This document shows, one piece after another, positions 59,601 through 64,000 of a DNA stretch of 64,000 nt. Numbering within the stretch: position 1 is the first letter of the stretch; the number at the start of each line of letters is the position of its first letter. The translations under genes were made by a program, and so were the position numbers. The notes under the pieces were generated by a model. That model searched no databases. It had not been told where the DNA came from and saw only the letters and a program-made list of their open reading frames with translations. The stretch is from Choristoneura fumiferana. Its lineage: Eukaryota > Arthropoda > Insecta > Lepidoptera > Tortricidae. Location: positions 9,265,038 through 9,329,037 of the forward strand of contig NC_133481.1 of NCBI RefSeq assembly GCF_025370935.1, in the 5' to 3' direction.

Positions 59601-61435
59601 TTAAGTGTGGGAACATTATAATTACGTTGTTCATAAAGTAATCTTACACTGCAAAGTAGTCCCAAACGTCGAAAATTTTGTCATTAGGCAGTCTACAGTA
59701 AGAGACGGTGTACGACACGTTTATACCATCCAGTAACTTTCCAAGCGTGCCCTCTACTGTACAGCTCCTGGGTATGCATACTGTTAATGCCACTCCACCT
59801 TTTGCGTTAGATCTAAAAAAGAAGTTATGTACCTATATAGAGAATATTCGAATACAGACGCACATATATTATATACTCGTAAACCTTTTATTTAGTTCCT
59901 GTTTCGTGCAACTGTTCACGTGATAAGTGATCCTTAGAGATCACGAATAGCCAGAGCCAGACATAAAAAATCACTCAAAGAATGAAAAACGCATTGACAT
60001 CGGCGCCACGGCGTCTCGACTGCTCCGCTCCATGGTATATTCCAGAGGTTCCCAAACCTATTTCGTATAACGCCCACTTTGAAAATCACAAAGGTGAAGA
60101 TTTTTTTCTGGGCCCCTACAGCGCCCACAAGGGGGTGTTATCGCCCCTTTTTGGAAAAGACTAGACTATATTCAATAAATGTTTAATGCTGTAAAAATCA
60201 CGTAGGTAAAACATTACCTACACTTAAAATTATAAAAATACATCACCAAGTTACATACGCACACTGCCACGCTGGGTATCTGACAGTGGATACCAGTGGC
60301 GAGTTGTCGTTCATTATAGCGTTCTAAGGGGGTGGTCTTTGTTCAGCAGTGGGCGTCTTCTGACTGATGATGATGATGAAATCACATACAGTAGCAATTA
60401 AGAAACATACCTTAAATTCCCTTTTCCTGTCATAATACGCAAATCTCTTCCAAATTGTCGGAGATCTTCAGCTGTTTTTAAATTATCATCCATTGTCTGC
60501 AACTCTGACAGTGCCCAGTTCCATGGTGATTCTTCGTGGTTTTGATAATTTGTAGTCCCATTTCGGTGCTTAAACCCAGTTACTCGTAACAAGCAATACT
60601 TTCCGTACACGGTTTCATTGGATACTGCTATTTTGTCGGCTATGGAGAGGCACTGGTGGTAGTTGCCGAGGCTGCCTTGCCCGAGTAAATAATAGCTTTG
60701 AGGAATGAGGCCACTTGCATCAAAAACTGAAAGATATTAGAAGCATTTAATACACAATTTTTAGAAGCATTTAATACACAATTCAAAGTTAATGATGTCT
60801 AAGTTTTGCCGTGGGGCGTCGGTTTTACAATGTTGTCCTTCCGGCTCCTCTACTCCCGCGAGAGCCGTAGTAACCGGCTGAGGGATAATACCAAAAGATG
60901 CAGCGCAGCGTCTTCTAGGCAACCTTACATCTTATATCATGAACTGCGCTTGCCAAGCGTGGCGAGAGTATTGGTAACCCTCGCCCCCTCATGGTGGCAA
61001 CTGGAGGTCTATTGAGGGAAGCCTATGTCCAACAGTGGATGCCCTACGGCTAATAGGTATGATGATGATGATGATAACTAAGTTATTTATAAAATAAGGA
61101 TGTGGTATGACTTTGGATGCGTGAATGTTACGAAAGTAAATGTGGAGATGTTTAAGCGAAAGATGTTTGTCGAAAAAGATTGTGGATAGGCTTTTTTGGA
61201 GTCACGACACGATCCTCAATCCTCAAGTATGGGGAACCGACTGAGGATAAAGAGAGACTCAATAATTGAATTGGTACTTACATTTCACTAAATTAATTTC
61301 TTGCAAATTTCTAGTGCAAGTCTCATTATCTAACACGCTTTTATATAGTTCCTCGTCGAAAAGACTGGACGAACTTACTAATTTCAAGATATTAAAAATA
61401 ATTAACACACTGATCCCGAACTGCGCCATTTTCAT
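49582..61435 (-). CDS. Nose resistant to fluoxetine protein 6-like acyltransferase
   Basis: Thirteen exons: 61435-61282, 60726-60411, 59812-59648, 57163-57084, 56807-56605, 55407-55293, 55145-54931, 54697-54510, 53561-53417, 52726-52549, 51497-51355, 50068-49963 and 49676-49582. They total 2103 nt (700 aa), with all junctions GT-AG and in phase. It opens with a signal peptide (MKMAQFG then ISVLIIFNILKLVSSS). A Cys-containing NRF domain spans about 52-212 (LGNYHQCLSI, GKYCLL, VCIPRSCT at 168-175). The acyltransferase-3 domain has about ten membrane segments: IEGIRALSILWVVVGHS (272-288, His287 the expected catalytic residue), LSVDSFFLMSG (321-331), QTWYLSVDSQLYLLAP (420-435) and YSLYLVHLP. A Pro/Glu-rich tail of 31 residues ends the protein. 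C. elegans NRF-6 relatives act in epithelial lipid or drug transport; the substrate here is unknown. Ten repeat copies crowd its introns. Confidence 0.95.
49702..49828. mobile_element. MITE-H copy inside the last acyltransferase intron
   Basis: CAGGCCGTATGGTCTAACGT at the left and AACGTTACGCAAAGACCCTC at the right, with the GATTGCGATCGCGAGTGTCA core. It fills nearly half of the 286-bp intron 12, and its nearest edge is 24 nt from the 3' splice site (AG at 49677-49678). Confidence 0.85.
50190..50585 (-). repeat. GGGTTCCGTAGCC repeat, inverted copy
   Basis: GGCCAAGAACGTGTCGGACA, TAGGGTTCCGTAGCCATTAC and AAATCACTGAATCGAAAAAT match the insertion at 26656-27220 in reverse. It lies in intron 11 of the acyltransferase gene. 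There is no coding capacity. Confidence 0.75.
50590..50643. repeat. (TGCG)n/(TG)n microsatellite
   Basis: A compound GTGC then GT repeat directly abuts the end of the GGGTTCCGTAGCC repeat copy, in intron 11 of the acyltransferase gene. Confidence 0.9.
51156..51283. mobile_element. MITE-H copy, complete termini
   Basis: It begins CCTGAGGCCGTATTGCCTAA and ends AGGCAACACAGCCTCAG, so both outer arms are present. The core is GACGCTCGCGATGGCAATCA and its complement. It lies in intron 11 of the acyltransferase gene, 72 bp from exon 11. Confidence 0.85.
52225..52435 (+). repeat. SINE family C, 5'-truncated copy
   Basis: TTTACCACGAGCTTTGCGG, GGAAACCTGCACAAACCTGC, AAGTTCCCAATCCGCACTGG and a GATGATGATGAT tail are present; the tRNA head is missing. 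It lies in intron 10 of the acyltransferase gene. Confidence 0.8.
52811..52878. repeat. Short hairpin, GGTAGCATC arms
   Basis: GGTAGCATCCCGTTCTTAGC and GACC pair with GGTCGCTAAGAACAGATGCT and ACC. It is 68 bp with a loop of about 18 nt, in intron 9 of the acyltransferase gene, 85 bp above exon 10. Confidence 0.7.
53125..53205 (+). repeat. Retrotransposon 3' tail with ATG microsatellite
   Basis: GGGGGAGGCCTATGTCCAAC and AGTGGACGTCTTTCGGCTGA are followed by ATGATGATGA. The same ending is seen near 60340 and 61010, typical of RTE-like insertions that are almost entirely 5'-truncated. It lies in intron 9 of the acyltransferase gene. Confidence 0.7.
53985..54300 (-). repeat. Hairpin plus flank, reversed copy of 38505-38790
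   Basis: ACATTATTCCAGTAAAACCG pairs with CTGGAATAATGTG around GATCGATC-rich sequence. The flank TAACACACTTGGAATCACAA and TCGTTTTCAC matches 38700-38790 in reverse. It lies in intron 8 of the acyltransferase gene. Confidence 0.6.
54303..54472. repeat. Hairpin element, AGTGTAAGTTTTCGGTTACA termini
   Basis: AGTGTAAGTTTTCGGTTACA at the left and TGTAACTGAAAACTTACACT at the right, with an inner GTTTCCATACAAA-type pairing that is weaker. It is 170 bp and its right end is 38 bp from exon 8 (54510) of the acyltransferase gene. Confidence 0.75.
55488..55860. mobile_element. Non-autonomous hAT-type transposon with perfect 8-bp target duplication
   Basis: The termini are CAGTGATTCCCAAA and TTTGGGAACTACTG (reverse complement CAGTAGTTCCCAAA), the consensus ends of many hAT elements. 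The direct repeat GTCTAGGT lies immediately outside at 55480-55487 and 55861-55868. The 373-bp interior holds repeated GGGGGTCCA motifs and no coding frame. It lies in intron 5 of the acyltransferase gene. Confidence 0.92.
56082..56208. repeat. Near-perfect 127-bp hairpin
   Basis: The two 53-nt arms (56082-56134 and 56156-56208) differ at only two positions; the outer ends read TACCATGAGTTTACAGTGAC and its complement. The loop is about 21 nt. It lies in intron 5 of the acyltransferase gene and is present once in this window. Confidence 0.88.
57371..57490. mobile_element. MITE-H copy in acyltransferase intron 3
   Basis: CTGAGGCCGTATCGCCTAAC and the GACGCTCGCGATCGCAATCA core with its complement; the right arm ends GTACGCAATGAGG and is slightly rearranged. 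It lies about 210 bp above exon 4. Confidence 0.85.
58092..58312 (+). repeat. SINE/LINE-tail family D, uninterrupted copy
   Basis: TACTAGCTTTTTCCCGCGGA to CACTTTCGCATTTATAATAT. It is the continuous reference for the interrupted copy at 31067-31362. It lies in intron 3 of the acyltransferase gene. Confidence 0.8.
59004..59138. mobile_element. Intact AAGGTAAACG-ended MITE
   Basis: AAGGTAAACGTCCGAGTGCT at the left and AGCACTCGTACGTTTACCTT at the right. The interior is the uninterrupted version of 41518-41873. It lies in intron 3 of the acyltransferase gene. Confidence 0.85.
60042..60175 (+). repeat. hAT-type terminus, truncated
   Basis: CCAGAGGTTCCCAAACC at 60042 is a hAT-like terminal motif, followed by GCCCACTTTGAAAATCA and GGCCCCTACAGCGCCCAC. 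No matching right terminus is visible. It lies in intron 2 of the acyltransferase gene. Confidence 0.55.
60285..60380 (+). repeat. RTE-like retrotransposon 3' tail
   Basis: GGATACCAGTGGCGAGTTGT and GTTCAGCAGTGGGCGTCTTC are followed by TGATGATGATGA. The right end abuts exon 2 of the acyltransferase gene within 30 bp. Confidence 0.65.
60880..61075 (+). repeat. Retrotransposon 3' tail with ATG microsatellite
   Basis: It ends GAGGGAAGCCTATGTCCAAC, AGTGGATGCCCTACGGCTAA and ATGATGATGATGATGA, the same end type as 53125-53205. It lies in intron 1 of the acyltransferase gene. Confidence 0.65.
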
Positions 61436-61864
61436 GGATGATCGAACAATAAGTGAGCCTGCAGGTAACTACTCAATAAGATATAAGAGGGTAGGACAAA
61501 TAAATTTACCATTTCGATATGCTTCAATCTTTGTCCTCTACTCGTACCAATTCGGCTGTATCGCCATCTACCTACGTTGTTTTTCTACGAATTAAGAATT
61601 TACTCGTACGTACACTTGTCGTGAGTATTTCAATACATGTTAGAGGTAGTACCATTTGCCTTTATGTCCCATAGAACTAATGTAAGTACTTAACTAATTT
61701 CTCACATTCCTTTGCCTTTCCCCAAAACTGCCCTGTACGAAACGTACCTACCTACTGATGGTGAAAACAGGATTAGAATACGTTGCGTGCCTAGTTAAAA
61801 AAGCGAAGTGTAAGTACATACGGACAGAAGACAAGAAGTGCGAGTACTGCCTTTTCGCAACGTA

Positions 61865-62086
61865 ACGTTTGGCAACCTGTTTCATTTCGCAACTTTTCAT
61901 TTCGCAAACTATAAAACTGTAAATATTTCAGGATTTATTTCAGGGCCATCGTGTAGATCATCATGATCATGATCAGATGGTTAGGTTTAGGTTAGTTTTA
62001 TAAAAATCCTAAAATATTTACAGTTTCAGAAACATTAAACAGTTGGGAAATGAAAAGTTGCGAAATGAAACAGGTTGCCAAACGTT
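61865..62086. repeat. Hairpin element, ACGTTTGGCAACCTGTTTCA termini
   Basis: ACGTTTGGCAACCTGTTTCA with TTTCGCAACTTTTCATTTC at the left pairs with GAAATGAAAAGTTGCGAAAT and GAAACAGGTTGCCAAACGT at the right. An inner pair ACTGTAAATATTTCAGGAT versus ATCCTAAAATATTTACAGT continues the stem. It is 222 bp. Confidence 0.85.
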
Positions 62087-62299
62087 ATTCGCCGAAACAT
62101 TAGTAAACTCGAGAAGTGACTTTATTTTATATATTTTATCTTTGAAAGATGGGTCAACCGAGCGTGCGGCTCACTTGATGAGAAGAAATCACCGAAAGAA
62201 AAGAAATAAAAATATTTTCGTTTATCCGGTCGTCTTTTTTGATTGAAGGCAAAAAATACATCGCTCGATTTATATTACGATTTAATATAAGGAAATATT

Positions 62300-62700
62300 T
62301 AAAGTCAAAGTCAAAATATCTTTATGAAAGAAGAATGTCAAAAAAAAATCTACCACCAGAGGCCGTATTGCCTAACATTTCTGACGCTCGCGATCGCAAT
62401 CAAATGACAGTTTTTGTATGCGAAATCTGTCATTTGATTGCGATCGCGAGCGTCAGAAACGTTACGCAATAGACCCTCAGTTCGGAAAAAACCTTTGTTG
62501 AGAAGAATCCGGCAAGAAACTCAACGAGGTATATTTTTTAAACAGATTTACAATATCTTCTTGGGTTGGGTTGTATATATGTATTTAAGTATGTATCTAT
62601 CTATATAATTATATTTATCCGTTGCTTAGTACCCATAACACAAGCTTTGCTAAGCTTACTTTGGGATTGGAATTGTCCCGTGATATTTATTTATTTTTAT
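62300..62700 (+). repeat. LINE-tail repeats with a nested MITE-H
   Basis: AAGTCAAAGTCAAAATATCT to CTACCACC (62303-62358) is the block also found inside 31200-31275. It is broken by MITE-H at 62359-62480 and resumes with AAGAATCCGGCAAGAAACTC. From about 62570 the family A tail follows (ATGTATTTAAGTATGTATCT, TATCCGTTGCTTAGTACCC). Confidence 0.65.
62359..62480. mobile_element. MITE-H copy, best-preserved stem
   Basis: AGGCCGTATTGCCTAACATT, GACGCTCGCGATCGCAATCA, loop with GTTTTTGTATGCGAAATCT, then the complements to GTTACGCAATAGACCCTCAG. It is nested in a LINE-tail repeat. Confidence 0.88.
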
Positions 62701-62837
62701 TATTATTAAATGCTTTCTGCAAATCACAAGTATGTAACACAACTTCATTTTCCATTATTAACCCCTGTTCAGCACAGCAGTTTGTCATTATTCCGAAATT
62801 CTGAAGCGCCGTAGGAAGCGCCTGAATTTATATAATA

Positions 62838-62912
62838 GCATTGTAACGGGTGACACTTTCCTGGCCCGGATAACAGGCACAGGAGCTTTTATGGGCGTGT
62901 ACACGAAAAAAG
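62838..62912. mobile_element. Partial MITE of the 8838-9003 family
   Basis: AACGGGTGACACTTTCCTGG, GGCCCGGATAAC, then GGAGCTTTTATGGGCGTGTA and CACGAAAAAA match the left terminus and centre of the intron 1 MITE of the TAF6L-like gene. The right half is missing. Confidence 0.75.
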
Positions 62913-62914
62913 AA

Positions 62915-63160
62915 TTCAGAGAGAGAGAATAAAGATTCACGCGTCTTCAAATTATTAATTGCTCTAATTGCTCTCTTTTGTAAGATAAAAATTGACTCAA
63001 TGTCTGCAGCAGATCCCCATAAAATAAGGCCGTACGAAATAATGCTATTAAAGTAAGCAAAATATACACCAACCGTGCCGTCGCCACATCGGTTAGCTGC
63101 CGTATTTTCCAAACTGCAAAAGCAGCAGAGCTCAATCTACCCGCGATTGCTGTGACGTGA
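62915..63160 (-). pseudogene. Jockey/CR1-like reverse transcriptase C-terminal fragment
   Basis: The minus strand reads GRLSSAAFAVWKIRQLTDVA and TARLVY, then after a one-base frameshift near 63057 FAYFNSIISYGLILWGSAAD, IESIFILQKRAIRAINNLK. This is the region just after the catalytic domain in Jockey/CR1-type elements (YFxxFxSxxxYGxxLWG, LQKRAIRAI). Only about 75 residues remain and the frame is broken. Confidence 0.85.
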
Positions 63161-63551
63161 GGTCCCCACTGTAGTAATAATAATAATAACGATTAATACT
63201 TACAACTACAAATCAAAACCATTTTTTTAGATCTTATTCTGTCACTAAACATTTTACGTCCGACAATAAGGTACCTTTTTAAATACCTTAATCATTTAGT
63301 GTTTGTTGAGACACAGTTATAGGTTTTTGGTAAGAGCTTTAGTACTACAGTGTTCTTAAATTAAGACTTTTAAAATTAATCGTAAGTTATTAGTCGTTTT
63401 CAAATGATATCACTTCATATCACTAAATATTTTACCACCGACGATAAGGTACTTTTTCGAAAATATATAGTGGTTGTACCAACTTTTTACTAAACATTAC
63501 CTTGAATTTTGAGACTGGAAAAACTAGTTTTTTAAGATTTGTTGAAATAAT

Positions 63552-63980
63552 TTGGTCTCATTTGGCTATGTTTTAGAATGCCCGCCCAATAAAAGAATGT
63601 TGTTGTTGGAAGTTACATAGATAACATGCTATTTGAGGAAAAGGTTGTACGGGCTTTCAGGTTTGAAGAACAATTTTGTAATTGGACAACTGTTTTCCTA
63701 TAGTTTACCTTGCCAAAGTGCATAAAGTAAAAAAAAAGGTTAATGGATTTTTTACTTAATTTTCTATTTATAGTATATTTCCATTGGATTTTATCGAAGG
63801 AACAAATATTATGCGTAATTGGACACTAAATAAGAACTACTCCGTTTTGAATTAACGTTGTTTATTGTATGAAAAAAAAACTTTAACAAAAATAACTTTG
63901 TGTTTTACAATTGTAATTAAACAGTCAAAATCAACAAACGTTTATATATAGTACGCTAAAACATAGCCAAATGAGACCAA
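63552..63980. repeat. Element with perfect 25-bp terminal inverted repeats
   Basis: 63552-63576 (TTGGTCTCATTTGGCTATGT...) and 63956-63980 are exact reverse complements. The 379-bp interior is AT-rich, repeats the phrase TAATTGGAC, and has no coding frame. Just upstream, two direct repeats occur at about 63236-63280 and 63411-63460 (ACTAAA(C/T)ATTTTAC, CCGACAATAAGGTA/CCGACGATAAGGTA). Whether this is a transposon or part of a larger unit cut by the window edge cannot be decided. Confidence 0.6.
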
Positions 63981-64000
63981 CGATAATGCTGCTGCGAGCG

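Larger units (their letters stand above)
61436..64000. other. Intergenic right end, repeat-rich
   Basis: 61436-61860 should contain the acyltransferase promoter and any 5' UTR; I see no clear TATA box. Beyond it lie a hairpin element, LINE-like tails, a MITE-H copy, a reverse transcriptase fragment and an AT-rich block with a perfect inverted repeat, all listed separately. No gene is recognisable. Confidence 0.55.

Noticed and set aside
39062..62480. Regularly recurring palindromes resembling a CRISPR-like array
   Set aside because: The copies are kilobases apart, in both orientations and in an insect-like genome. They are dispersed MITEs.

Overview
The window looks like AT-rich nuclear DNA of a moth or butterfly. 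The genes have short exons split by many GT-AG introns, their products resemble insect families, and the space between them is packed with tRNA-headed SINEs, hairpin MITEs and non-LTR retrotransposon tails of lepidopteran style. I assembled four complete protein-coding genes by joining exons whose phases agree at every junction. No real tRNA, rRNA or CRISPR array was found.

Layout. (1) 1128-9181, minus: nine exons, 553 aa, a TAF6-like histone-fold/HEAT protein closest to TAF6L (SAF6 of the insect SAGA complex). (2) 9804-15142, plus: six exons, 225 aa, YIPF6, a Golgi Yip1-family membrane protein. Genes 1 and 2 are head to head and share a 622-bp promoter interval. (3) 16560-33103, minus: twelve exons, 824 aa, trehalose-6-phosphate synthase with a fused trehalose-phosphatase domain; it is tail to tail with YIPF6. 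(4) 49582-61435, minus: thirteen exons, 700 aa, a secretory-pathway acyltransferase-3 protein of the nose-resistant-to-fluoxetine (NRF-6) family. The genes serve unrelated functions (chromatin and transcription, Golgi traffic, blood-sugar synthesis, membrane acylation) and look like ordinary neighbours rather than a pathway cluster.

The 16.5 kb at 33104-49581, the right end 61436-64000 and the large introns hold no gene that I can support. They are dominated by repeats: at least a dozen hairpin (MITE-like) families, four SINE families, and decayed retrotransposon fragments (RTE-like C-termini, an R2/R4-like endonuclease end, a Jockey/CR1-like reverse transcriptase end).

The most informative signals are insertion histories. 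A SINE inserted at position +12 of a trehalose synthase intron duplicated the 5' splice site. A hAT-type element carries a perfect 8-bp target duplication. Several MITEs are interrupted by younger insertions with visible target duplications. One hairpin MITE family has three of its five copies inside introns of the acyltransferase gene. I saw no convincing new multi-gene system.
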